From NCBI GenBank assembly GCA_035649575.1, contig DASRJH010000276.1, positions 1 through 7,870 of the forward strand: a stretch of 7,870 nucleotides of DNA, written 5' to 3'. Under the pieces are notes generated by a model. That model searched no databases. It saw nothing but the letters and a program-made list of their open reading frames with translations, and had not been told where the DNA came from. Positions 1 to 6,426 of the stretch are shown piece after piece. How positions within the stretch are numbered: the stretch's first letter is position 1; the number at the start of each line of letters is the position of its first letter. Position numbers and translations under genes: made by a program. This stretch comes from DASVAL01 sp035649575 (GTDB lineage: Bacteria > Planctomycetota > UBA1135 > UBA2386).

Positions 1-96
1 GAGGACGAGTTCGAGATCAACATCCCGGACGAAGATGCCGAGAAGATCATGACAGTCGGCGATGCCGTGAAATACATCGCGGGCAAGCTGGGCTAG
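1..96 (+). CDS. acpP: Acyl carrier protein, C-terminal part (5' end outside the window)
   Basis: The first 31 codons and TAG stop of an open frame entering from the left edge. The visible residues contain FEINIPDEDAEKIMTVGDAV and end KYIAGKLG, which matches the recognition helix II / helix III region and C-terminus of bacterial acyl carrier protein. ACP is the small acidic cytosolic carrier that holds growing acyl chains on a 4'-phosphopantetheine arm during type II fatty-acid synthesis. The modified serine (DSL motif) lies upstream of the window and cannot be checked. The acidic stretch seen here is the region known to dock partner enzymes such as the FabF encoded next. The acpP-fabF order is common in bacteria. 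A strong hairpin begins at the base after the stop codon. The identity is confident although only the tail is present. Confidence 0.93.
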   Translation, partial: EDEFEINIPDEDAEKIMTVGDAVKYIAGKLG

Positions 97-120
97 GTCG
101 CCGGCCGGACGGCCGGTGGC
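97..120 (+). promoter_or_regulatory. Hairpin immediately after the acpP stop (terminator-like or attenuator, no U-tract)
   Basis: Bases 97-106 can pair with 111-120 over ten consecutive pairs (two of them G-U) around the tetraloop GGAC; the inner six pairs, CCGGCC with GGCCGG, are perfect. It starts at the base after the acpP TAG. The bases that follow are not T-rich, so it is not a canonical intrinsic terminator. It could be an attenuator, or a 3'-end stabilising structure that keeps acpP message more abundant than fabF message. The pairing is seen; the role is inferred. Confidence 0.4.
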
Positions 121-233
121 CTCTGCGCGCAGCGGTCCGCCGCCGCGCGCCCGGTCTTCCCGACGCGCCACCGGGTCCGCCGCGTTGTCCCGGCCCTTCG
201 CCGGCTCGTGAGGCTCGAGAAGAGATCCATCCA

Positions 234-1472
234 ATGACCAAACGTCGAGTTGTCATCACCGGTCTTGGTGCTGTCTCGTCGCTCGGGCTCGACCTGGCGA
301 CGAACTGGGACAACCTGCTCAAGGGCGAGTCGGGCGCCGGGACGATCACGCGGTTCGACACCAGCAAACACAGCTGCAAGTTCGCCTGCGAGGTGTGGAA
401 CTGGGAGCCCGAGAAGTACTTCCCGAAGACCGAGTCGAAGCGACTCGACAAGTTCACGATGTACTTCCTCGTCGCGGCGGACGAGGCGATCAAGGCCTCG
501 GGCCTCGACCTGGGTCGTGAGAATCGCACGCTCGCCGGGTGCATCACGGGCACGGGCATCGGCGGCATCCACGAGATCGAAGCGAGCAAGGTGCTGCAGG
601 TGGAACGCGGCGCCGATCGCGTCAGCCCGTTCTTCATCCCGAAGATCATGGCGAACGCGATGGCCGGCCAGGCGGCGATCCGCTTCGGTCTGCAGGGCAC
701 GTGCTTCGTCACCTCGTCGGCGTGTGCGAGCGCGGGCCACGCAATCGGCATGGCGCTGCGTTCGATCCAGTGGGGGGAAGCGGACATCATGCTGACGGGT
801 GGTTCCGAGGCGGCTACGACGGAGCTGGGACTCGCGGGCTTCTGCTCGCTGAAGGCCCTGTCGCTGCGCAACGGCGACCCGAAGCGGGCCTCGCGCCCGT
901 TCGACCGCGATCGCGACGGCTTCGTGATGGGTGAGGGCGCCGCGGCGATCGTGCTCGAGGAATACGAACACGCGCGTCGGCGTGGCGCGCCGATCGTCTG
1001 TGAGCTGCTCGGTTACGGCTCGACCGACGACGCGCACCACATCACGGCGCCGAACGAAGACGCCGATGGGCCGAGCCGCGCGATCGCGATGGCGCTGCGC
1101 GACGGTGGCGTCGCACCGGACCGCGTGCAATACATCAATGCCCACGGGACCAGCACGCACCTCAACGACAAGATCGAGACGGCCGCGATCAAGCGCGTGT
1201 TCGGCGGTCACAGCAAGCGACTCTGTGTGTCGTCGACGAAGTCGATGGTGGGGCACCTGCTCGGTGCCTCGGGCGCCATCGAACTGGCTGCCTCGGCGCT
1301 GTCGATCCAACGCGGCCAGGTCCACCCGACCATCAACCACGAAACGCCCGATCCCGACTGCGACCTCGACTACGTGCCGAACACGGCCCGCGACCTGCGC
1401 GTCGACTACGCGCTCAGCAATTCGCTCGGCTTCGGGGGCCACAACACGAGCTTGCTGCTCGGGCGCATTTGA
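234..1472 (+). CDS. fabF: Beta-ketoacyl-ACP synthase II (FabF / KAS II)
   Basis: Condensing enzyme of type II fatty-acid synthesis: it joins malonyl-ACP to an acyl-ACP with loss of CO2, extending the chain by two carbons in the cytosol. The 412-residue product has the usual family length and the complete thiolase-fold signature. The N-terminus reads RRVVITGLGAVSSLG; the nucleophile is Cys164 in TSSACASAGHA; the active-site histidines are His304 in NAHGTSTHLND and His341 in SMVGHLLGASGA; Lys336 lies in SSTKSM; the gatekeeper Phe400 lies in SLGFGGHN. No key residue is missing. The ATG at 234 is preceded by a weak purine-rich site (218-225, AGAAGAGA) eight bases upstream and places the beta-strand start where the family has it. 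It follows acpP after 137 bases, the common order. FabF rather than FabB is supported by length, the motif set and the acpP linkage. Confidence 0.97.
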   Translation: MTKRRVVITGLGAVSSLGLDLATNWDNLLKGESGAGTITRFDTSKHSCKFACEVWNWEPEKYFPKTESKRLDKFTMYFLVAADEAIKASGLDLGRENRTLAGCITGTGIGGIHEIEASKVLQVERGADRVSPFFIPKIMANAMAGQAAIRFGLQGTCFVTSSACASAGHAIGMALRSIQWGEADIMLTGGSEAATTELGLAGFCSLKALSLRNGDPKRASRPFDRDRDGFVMGEGAAAIVLEEYEHARRRGAPIVCELLGYGSTDDAHHITAPNEDADGPSRAIAMALRDGGVAPDRVQYINAHGTSTHLNDKIETAAIKRVFGGHSKRLCVSSTKSMVGHLLGASGAIELAASALSIQRGQVHPTINHETPDPDCDLDYVPNTARDLRVDYALSNSLGFGGHNTSLLLGRI

Positions 1473-1668
1473 CCGGCGCAGGAGTGCTGCATCGCCGCGG
1501 GCGGACGAACACGGAACCTCCCATCCTGCCGCCCGATCGCGGCGATGTGCTGGCGCCGGCGTGCGGGCGCCCCGGGGGCGGCAGCCCGTTGCGGAAAGCG
1601 TGCCGGGCAGGTACGCCAGTGCCATCCAAATCAACTGCCCCTCCCCTCGGGGCGCAAGGAGCCTGAGC
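1473..1668 (+). other. Spacer between fabF and the 109-aa gene: no gene seen
   Basis: A 196-base GC-rich spacer. Short open frames cross it but none has a ribosome binding site or recognisable protein-like composition. I see no convincing sigma70-type promoter: TTGACC at 1469-1474 looks like a -35 box but has no -10 partner at suitable distance. There are several short inverted repeats. The closest to the next gene is GCCCC 1637-1641 with GGGGC 1649-1653 around a 7-base loop, ending three bases before the AAGGAG site of the next gene. Short GC stems are expected by chance at this composition, so I do not assign it a role. The length leaves room for a promoter of the downstream pair of genes. 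Confidence 0.5.
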
Positions 1669-1998
1669 GTGAAGAAGAAACTCAAGGACGCATTGCACCG
1701 CTACAAGGTCGAGACCTTCAAGATGACCCACGACGCCGCCATGGAGCAGAGCGACGTCACGCGCGAGATCCTCGAGCACACGGCCCAGGCCCTGGGCAAC
1801 GCCTACCACTTCCACTTCGACAAGACGACGAGCCCGAACCGTGTCGAGATGTTCCAGATGATCAAATCGGTCGCGCTCGAGACGCTGTTGCCACCGGTCG
1901 TCGAGAAGATCATGCGGCGCATCACGTTCCTCGAGCACCAGAACGCGCACCTCGTGAAGCTGCTCGACGAGCTCATGGAAGAGCTCTCGGAGGCCTAG
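1669..1998 (+). CDS. Conserved-looking helical protein of unknown function, 109 aa
   Basis: I do not recognise this protein. The start is GTG at 1669, chosen because a near-perfect Shine-Dalgarno AAGGAG (1656-1661) lies seven bases upstream; the open frame reaches further left only through the antisense-like extension across fabF. The product begins MKKKLKDALHRYKVETFKMT and ends in a charged heptad-like stretch, LVKLLDELMEELSEA, typical of an amphipathic helix or short coiled coil. Nearly the whole chain is predicted helical by eye, with one break near residues 50-58 (DKTTSPNRV) and a PP at 75-76. It has no signal peptide, membrane segment or cysteine; it has seven methionines and seven histidines. 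It is probably cytosolic. The stop is followed after one base by the ROK kinase start, so the two are almost certainly co-translated, and its last codons hold the kinase's ribosome binding site. It may be a small partner or regulator of the kinase, but that is inference. Confidence 0.85.
   Translation: MKKKLKDALHRYKVETFKMTHDAAMEQSDVTREILEHTAQALGNAYHFHFDKTTSPNRVEMFQMIKSVALETLLPPVVEKIMRRITFLEHQNAHLVKLLDELMEELSEA
1989..1993 (+). promoter_or_regulatory. Shine-Dalgarno that decides the TTG start of the ROK kinase
   Basis: GGAGG at 1989-1993 lies inside the last codons of the preceding gene, six bases before TTG at 2000. The next in-frame candidate, GTG at 2009, would be 15 bases away, too far. 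This fixes the unusual TTG start and indicates coupled translation of the two genes. Confidence 0.75.
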
Positions 1999-1999
1999 C

Positions 2000-2947
2000 T
2001 TGCGCACTGTGCTGGCGGGCGACCTCGGTGGTACGAAGTGCCGCTTCGCGCTCGTCAGCGAGGATTTTGGACTGCACCGGGTGCAACACGTGCCGACGGT
2101 GCGCGAGCGCGGGCCGTTCCTCGAAGCCCTCGATCAGGCCCTGGCAAACATAGTGAACGACTTGCCTCCGGGCCTGGAGGCGCCGACGGCAGCTGGGATC
2201 GGCACCGCGGGCGTGATCCCACGCGATGGCTCTTCCATCGTGCGCGCGCCGAACCTGCCGCTCGATGGCTTTCCGCTGGCCAAACACGTGAAGCAGCGGT
2301 TCGGGATCCCGGCGACGCTGATCAACGACGGTCGCGCGAGTGCCTTTGGTGAATACGTGCGCGGCCACGCGGTGGGGCGCGATCCGCTGTTGTGCCTGTT
2401 TTTCGGCACGGGAATCGGCATCGGCCTCATCGTCGACGGCCAACCCTACGGCGGCGCGACCAACGCCGCGGGCGAGATCGGCCACACGATGTTCCGGCCC
2501 GGTGGGCGTCGTTGTGCGTGCGGGGTCTCGGGGCACTTCGAAGCCTACTGCGGTGGCCGCGCGATCACCGAACGCGCCGCCGTCGAGGTCGTCGCCGCCG
2601 GCAGCGCTTCGCCCGGCGCCTGGACGGTCGGTGGAGTGGTCGCCGCGGTCGCGGGCAAGGGGCCTGCTGCCGGGGCTGCGCGCGCAATCCTCGACGACGC
2701 GGAGACTGCCGCGTGCACCATGGTGGCCAACGCCTGCACGCTGCTCAATCCGAGTGCCGTCGTGCTCGGCGGCGGCGTGCTGTCCGGCTGGCCTCAGCTG
2801 GCCCAGCGCATCCAGGCCCACGTCGTGCAGGCGACGAGCCGTTCGATCCACGAGGGCCTGCTGTTCGTGCCGAGTCTCGGCGGTTCCGACGCGATCCTCT
2901 GGGGTGCTGCCGCGGCCACCGGGGTGCTCTGGTCCGTGCGCGCTTGA
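2000..2947 (+). CDS. ROK-family sugar kinase (glucokinase-like)
   Basis: Cytosolic ATP-dependent kinase of the ROK / actin-fold superfamily, which phosphorylates glucose, fructose or amino sugars such as N-acetylglucosamine or N-acetylmannosamine. The 315-residue length is typical. In order: phosphate-1 motif AGDLGGTK (6-13); substrate and catalytic region INDGRASAFGEY (108-119) with Asp110 as probable base; phosphate-2 motif FFGTGIGIGLIVDG (134-147); sugar-binding GEIGH (158-162); zinc motif CACGVSGHFE (172-181); adenosine motif NPSAVVLGGGVLSG (250-263). The usual CxCGxxGCxE zinc signature has His179 in place of the third Cys, giving likely ligands His162, Cys172, Cys174 and His179. The loop NDGRAS differs from the common NDANAA. 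There is no N-terminal helix-turn-helix, so it is a kinase and not a ROK repressor. The start is TTG. Its substrate cannot be told from sequence; being next to ddl, an amino sugar of cell-wall recycling is possible, as is plain glucose. Confidence 0.9.
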   Translation: MRTVLAGDLGGTKCRFALVSEDFGLHRVQHVPTVRERGPFLEALDQALANIVNDLPPGLEAPTAAGIGTAGVIPRDGSSIVRAPNLPLDGFPLAKHVKQRFGIPATLINDGRASAFGEYVRGHAVGRDPLLCLFFGTGIGIGLIVDGQPYGGATNAAGEIGHTMFRPGGRRCACGVSGHFEAYCGGRAITERAAVEVVAAGSASPGAWTVGGVVAAVAGKGPAAGAARAILDDAETAACTMVANACTLLNPSAVVLGGGVLSGWPQLAQRIQAHVVQATSRSIHEGLLFVPSLGGSDAILWGAAAATGVLWSVRA

Positions 2948-2954
2948 AAAACCG

Positions 2955-2995
2955 GCCGCGAGAAGCGGCGCGTGTCCTCGCGCAACCGGCGCGGC
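2955..2995 (+). promoter_or_regulatory. GC-rich nested inverted repeats between the ROK kinase and ddl
   Basis: GCCGCG (2955-2960) can pair with CGCGGC (2990-2995), enclosing an inner perfect stem GCGCG (2968-2972) with CGCGC (2979-2983) and loop TGTCCT. The heptamer AACCGGC also occurs twice, at 2950-2956 and 2984-2990. No T-run follows, so this is not a canonical terminator. It may be a readthrough structure or a processing site; chance is a fair alternative at this GC content. Confidence 0.2.
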
Positions 2996-3011
2996 TCCCT
3001 ATGCTTCCACG

Positions 3012-3031
3012 ATCACTCACGGAGGGGTGAT
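3012..3031 (+). promoter_or_regulatory. Hairpin presenting the ddl ribosome binding site
   Basis: Bases 3012-3018 (ATCACTC) can pair with 3025-3031 (GGGTGAT), seven pairs with one G-U, leaving a six-base loop ACGGAG. The Shine-Dalgarno GGAGG (3021-3025), nine bases before the ATG at 3035, sits in this loop with its last base in the stem. The stem is unusually AT-containing for this genome. It could tune ddl translation. The pairing is seen; the regulation is inferred. Confidence 0.3.
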
Positions 3032-3034
3032 GCG

Positions 3035-4138
3035 ATGGATATTGCCGTTCTGGCCGGCGGACGTTCGCCGGAACACGAGATCTCTTTGGCATCGGCCGCG
3101 CAGGTGCTGCTCCACCTCGATCGCAAGCGCTGGCGCGTGTGGCCGGTCTACCTCGACCGCGAAGGCGCCTGGTGGCCGAGCCGCCGCGCGCTGGCACACG
3201 GGGAGACGTGGTTGCCGCGCGACGCGGCCGATGGGCCGCTGCGGCCAGGTGCGGCGCTCGATCGCCTGCTCGACCACGCGCGCGTGCAGGTCGTGCTGCC
3301 CGTGCTGCATGGTCCGTTCGGCGAAGACGGCACCGTGCAAGGCATGCTCGAGCTCTACGACCTGCCTTGTGTCGGTTCCGGCTGTGCAGCTTCGGCGGTT
3401 GCGATGGACAAGTTGCGCACGCGCCAGGTGCTGCGAGCCGCCGGCGTGCCTCTGGCCAAGGCCTACGAACCGCGCACGCCGTTTTCGCAGGCCGAAGCGG
3501 GCGCCGAGTTCGAAGCACTCGCTGCCGCGGTCGGCCTTCCGGCGTTCGTCAAGGTCGATGCCTCTGGCAGCACGGTCGGCGTGCAACGCGTGAGCACGGA
3601 AACGGAGCTCGCGGCGTTCTTCACGGCGTTCCGCGGTCGCTTCCGGCGCTGGTTCGCCGAACAGGAACTGCGCGGCGAGGAGATCACGGTGGCCGTTCTC
3701 GGCAACACTGGAGAGCAGCTGCAGGCCCTGCCGCCCGTGGGCATCTACCCGCAGTGTGACGCCTGGTTCACGCACGAAGCGAAGTACCGGCCCGGTGCTT
3801 GCGAAGAGGTCGTGCCACCGCGAGGCCTCTCGCCAGCACAGATCGAGCAGGTCCAGCGGTTGGCGATCACGTGCCACGAGGCCCTCGTCTGCGATGGCAT
3901 GTCCCGAACCGACATGATCGTCACGCCCGCAGGTCCATTCGTGCTCGAAACCAACACCATCCCGGGCCTGACCAAGACGAGTCTGCTGCCTCAGGCAGCG
4001 GCGGCCATCGGCCTGTCGTTCTCGAGCCTGCTCGATCGCTTGATCAGCTATGCGCTCGCCCGCCGGGGGGCGCCTCGGACCGCCGCTGCCAGACGATCGT
4101 CGCCGGGCGTGCCTGGCAGCGCGGCCGCTTCGGCGTGA
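3035..4138 (+). CDS. ddl: D-alanine--D-alanine ligase
   Basis: ATP-grasp ligase that makes the D-Ala-D-Ala dipeptide for the UDP-MurNAc-pentapeptide of peptidoglycan, in the cytosol. The 367-residue product has the family motifs in order: GGRSPEHEISLASA (8-21) with catalytic Glu15; HGPFGEDGTVQGMLE (92-106); GSGCAASAVAMDK (114-126); FVKVDASGSTVG (171-182) with ATP-binding Lys173 and Ser179; an EAKY omega loop with Lys250 and Tyr251; SRTD (290-293); ETNTIPGLTKTSLLP (305-319) with metal ligands Glu305 and Asn307. The omega-loop Tyr is the residue of true D-Ala-D-Ala ligases, against VanA-type D-lactate ligases. The ATG at 3035 is chosen because GGAGG (3021-3025) lies nine bases upstream and the beta-strand DIAVLAGG follows directly; the frame is open to GTG 2972 but with no site there. 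Odd points: Lys-Val where Lys-Pro is usual in the ATP motif, and an Ala/Arg/Ser-rich tail after residue 343 beyond the conserved fold. Confidence 0.96.
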   Translation: MDIAVLAGGRSPEHEISLASAAQVLLHLDRKRWRVWPVYLDREGAWWPSRRALAHGETWLPRDAADGPLRPGAALDRLLDHARVQVVLPVLHGPFGEDGTVQGMLELYDLPCVGSGCAASAVAMDKLRTRQVLRAAGVPLAKAYEPRTPFSQAEAGAEFEALAAAVGLPAFVKVDASGSTVGVQRVSTETELAAFFTAFRGRFRRWFAEQELRGEEITVAVLGNTGEQLQALPPVGIYPQCDAWFTHEAKYRPGACEEVVPPRGLSPAQIEQVQRLAITCHEALVCDGMSRTDMIVTPAGPFVLETNTIPGLTKTSLLPQAAAAIGLSFSSLLDRLISYALARRGAPRTAAARRSSPGVPGSAAASA

Positions 4139-4179
4139 AACTCGACGATCCAGTGATCCGCTTCGTGGACAATGCTGTC

Positions 4180-6426
4180 ATGGTGCCCCAGGCGCCGGCA
4201 GTGGAACAACAAGGCGTGTCGTTCTGGCAGCGGCTGCTCGACTTCTGCCAGCAGCCAGGCGTCCTCGAGATCCTGCTTGCCGGCACGGTCGTGGGCGCCG
4301 TCGCTTTCGTCTGGTGGCGCCTCGCGCGCCTCGTCACCGGTGCGCGCAGCCGTCAGGCGATCGAGAAGTATCTGCTCGGCGTCGAACAGGCGTTGCACGG
4401 CGACCTGCGCGGTGCGCACGAGCGCCTGCAGCAGGTGATCGCCGAGGACCCCGAGAACCACTACGCACGCCTCCTGCTCGGCAAAGTGCTCGCCGAGCTC
4501 GGGGAGCCGGCCCAGGCGCATACGCAGCACCTCTACCTGCAGCGGGCGTTCGGCATCGAGAGCACCGAGAACGATCTGCTGCTCGCGCAGAGTCTGCTCG
4601 GAGCCGGGCTCGCGACCGAAGCCGCCGAAGCGGCGGAACGCGCGCTGCAGCGCACACCCGAGAGTGCTCAAGGATGGGAGTTCGTCTACCGCGCGCGCCT
4701 GCAGACGGGAGACTTCGAGTCGGCTGCGGCAGCGGGGCGGCGTCTGCTCGACCTCGTGCGCGAAGGCCCACAGCGTGTGCACCTCAGCACCGACGTCGCG
4801 CGCACCCTGGCCCAGTCCGGCGGCCTGCGGTTGCAGCACGGCGACCACGCCGGCGCCACGGCCGCGTTGCAACAGGCGAGACGCCTGCACAGCGACTCCG
4901 AGGCGCTGCCGCTGCTAGCGGCGCGGCTCGATGCCGCGCAGGCAGGCGTCGAACGGACGGTGCAGATGCTGCTGGCCGACAAAACCGCGGCTGCCGAGCA
5001 GCGGGCGGGCAACGACGATCTGATCCAGCTTCCTGCGCAGTTGCCTCCGCGCGCTGCGGAAGCCGGGCTGCCGATGGCGACGCTCGCCGGTCTCGCGCAG
5101 CGCAGCCGTTGGTCGTGCCGTGCCTGCGGCCTGCCGTTGCCGCGTCTGCTCGGGGAGTGCCCGCGTTGCCAGGCGAAGAGCCCGGGCCAGCTGCAGGAAC
5201 CGCAGCTCGTCGCGGGCATCGAGTCGCCGATGCTCACGATGGACTCGATCGACGTCAACGATGCGTATGTGCAGCGGCTCGTGCGCACGCTGATCGAGGG
5301 GGAAGGCGAGAGCCGCGCGCAAGCGCGCGCGCACGTGCTCGAGCTGCGTGAACACGCCGTCGACGAACTGCTGCGGCAGGCGTGGCATCAGGACGAGCAG
5401 ACCCAGGAAGCCGCCGTCGACGTGTTGCGTGCGATGGGGCCGGCGATCGCTCCGTTCCTGTTTGCCGCGGGCGACATGCTCGAACGCGAACGGCTGCTGT
5501 CGGTCGGTTCGCGTTCGCCGACGACGCTCGTCGGCCGCATCGTGCAGGGCTTCGACAGCACGGCCCTGCCGCACATGGCGCCGCTCTTCACGTCGGCGCG
5601 TCCCGAACACCGCAAGATCCTGATCGACTTCTTCCTCGGTCTCGCCGACCTCGAGCAGTTCCAGATCGTGCTCGAACGGTTCCCGCCGATGGAGATCCTG
5701 CATCGGCTCAACAAGGCGGATGCCGTGGTGCTGCGGCGGTTCCTGCAGGCCGTGCCCGCAGGCCACTTCGTCGCGGAGACGCTGTTGCTGGAGCCGACGT
5801 TCTATCGCGACGAAGAAGTGTTCGCGGCGATTCCCGGCGCCGCTCATCCCGACGTGTTGTACAACGTGTTGCTGCAGCGCGGGCCCACGCGCGCGCTGAC
5901 CAGGGTGCTGATCGCGGGGTTGGCGGACCAAGCACTCGCAGACGTCGCGGAGCGCGTGATCGGCCAGCTCGGCGAGAGCGTGCTCGATCACGTGCTCGCT
6001 GCCTACACGGACCCCGAGCGGGGCGCGGAAGAACGCGCGCGGCTCGCGACCGTGCTCGCGCGCGGGGGCGTGGCAGCCGTCGAGCGCATCTGCGCGAGTT
6101 TCGGACCCGAGCCGAGCGCGCTCGACGACGAGTTGCGCGCGATCCTCGGGCGCATTGGCGACGGCGCGGTCGCAGCACTGCAGACGGCCTACGGCCACTC
6201 GGGCTGGCTCGAGAAGGTCAGCATCGGTCTCATTTCTCGCCACACCAACCGGCGCGTGCAGATCGCGCGGGCCCTGCGCGACATCGGTTCGCCGCTGGCG
6301 ATCACTGCTTTGCTTGCACTGCTCGAGCCCGAGCGCGACCCGAACCTGCGGTTGCGGCTGCAGGGCTGTCTGCACGAGCTCGGCGTGCGCGACCGCGAAG
6401 GAGGTTCGCATGGGCAAGGTCGGTGA
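4180..6426 (+). CDS. Membrane-anchored LapB-like TPR / rubredoxin-type zinc protein fused to HEAT-like repeats
   Basis: The 748-residue protein has four parts. Residues 27-47 form one membrane helix with Trp-Trp-Arg at its end; arginines after it place the rest in the cytosol. Residues 58-250 are tetratricopeptide-like helix pairs, for example YLLGVEQALHGDLRGAHERL (64-83). Residues 313-330 hold a zinc motif, CRACG then CPRC (Cys313, 316, 327, 330), spaced CxxC-x10-CxxC. Residues about 380-735 are HEAT-like helical repeats such as AAVDVLRAMGPAIAPFL and IARALRDIGSPLAITALLAL. The first 335 residues follow the plan of E. coli LapB (YciM), which I recall as one N-terminal helix, TPRs and a C-terminal rubredoxin domain of the same spacing, and which guides FtsH and LpxC in LPS control. 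LapB ends at the zinc domain, so the HEAT half is an addition. ATG 4180 lacks a clear ribosome site; GTG 4135, overlapping the ddl stop as GTGA, would add 15 residues and is a real alternative, though its codons are AT-richer at third positions. Molecular function here is unknown. Confidence 0.85.
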   Translation: MVPQAPAVEQQGVSFWQRLLDFCQQPGVLEILLAGTVVGAVAFVWWRLARLVTGARSRQAIEKYLLGVEQALHGDLRGAHERLQQVIAEDPENHYARLLLGKVLAELGEPAQAHTQHLYLQRAFGIESTENDLLLAQSLLGAGLATEAAEAAERALQRTPESAQGWEFVYRARLQTGDFESAAAAGRRLLDLVREGPQRVHLSTDVARTLAQSGGLRLQHGDHAGATAALQQARRLHSDSEALPLLAARLDAAQAGVERTVQMLLADKTAAAEQRAGNDDLIQLPAQLPPRAAEAGLPMATLAGLAQRSRWSCRACGLPLPRLLGECPRCQAKSPGQLQEPQLVAGIESPMLTMDSIDVNDAYVQRLVRTLIEGEGESRAQARAHVLELREHAVDELLRQAWHQDEQTQEAAVDVLRAMGPAIAPFLFAAGDMLERERLLSVGSRSPTTLVGRIVQGFDSTALPHMAPLFTSARPEHRKILIDFFLGLADLEQFQIVLERFPPMEILHRLNKADAVVLRRFLQAVPAGHFVAETLLLEPTFYRDEEVFAAIPGAAHPDVLYNVLLQRGPTRALTRVLIAGLADQALADVAERVIGQLGESVLDHVLAAYTDPERGAEERARLATVLARGGVAAVERICASFGPEPSALDDELRAILGRIGDGAVAALQTAYGHSGWLEKVSIGLISRHTNRRVQIARALRDIGSPLAITALLALLEPERDPNLRLRLQGCLHELGVRDREGGSHGQGR
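5116..5169 (+). other. Rubredoxin-type four-cysteine zinc motif within the LapB-like protein
   Basis: Codons for Cys313, Cys316, Cys327 and Cys330 of the protein starting at 4180. The pairs CRACG and CPRC are separated by ten residues, as in the C-terminal rubredoxin-like domain of LapB. In that family the metal site packs against the TPRs and is needed for function. Here it sits mid-protein, at the junction to the HEAT-like half. Confidence 0.75.
6398..6404 (+). promoter_or_regulatory. Perfect Shine-Dalgarno inside the 3' end of the upstream gene
   Basis: AAGGAGG, a full anti-16S match, five bases before ATG 6410 and located within the last codons of the LapB-like gene (stop 6424-6426). It sets the start of the second TPR gene and its 17-base overlap with the upstream gene, so the two are likely translated together from one message. 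Confidence 0.85.

Noticed and set aside
1469..1474. TTGACC as a -35 promoter element downstream of fabF
   Set aside because: No -10-like hexamer 16-18 bases downstream; the bases there are GC-rich.
1469..1666. 65-codon frame starting TTG in the fabF stop region, filling the spacer
   Set aside because: No ribosome binding site, proline/glycine/arginine-rich product, weak start codon; better explained as spacer.
93..1685. Reverse-strand open frame of 530 codons opposite fabF
   Set aside because: Fully antisense to fabF, which has every catalytic motif. The antisense product is a low-complexity Arg/Ala/Val/Asp mix, as expected from GC-rich codon mirroring, and has no recognisable motif.
2340..3593. 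+ strand open frame spanning the end of the ROK kinase and the start of ddl
   Set aside because: Crosses two well-supported genes in a third frame; Arg/Ser/Ala/Cys-rich product with no family match and no ribosome binding site.
3035..4138. VanA-like D-Ala-D-lactate ligase instead of Ddl
   Set aside because: The omega loop has EAKY with Tyr251, the D-Ala-D-Ala ligase residue, and there are no vanH or vanX neighbours.
5313..5336. Alternating GC run (GCGCGC-AA-GCGCGC), possible Z-DNA or hairpin; a similar run near 7505-7533
   Set aside because: Both lie inside coding sequence and encode Arg/Ala helices with the genome's preferred codons, so they are expected from composition.
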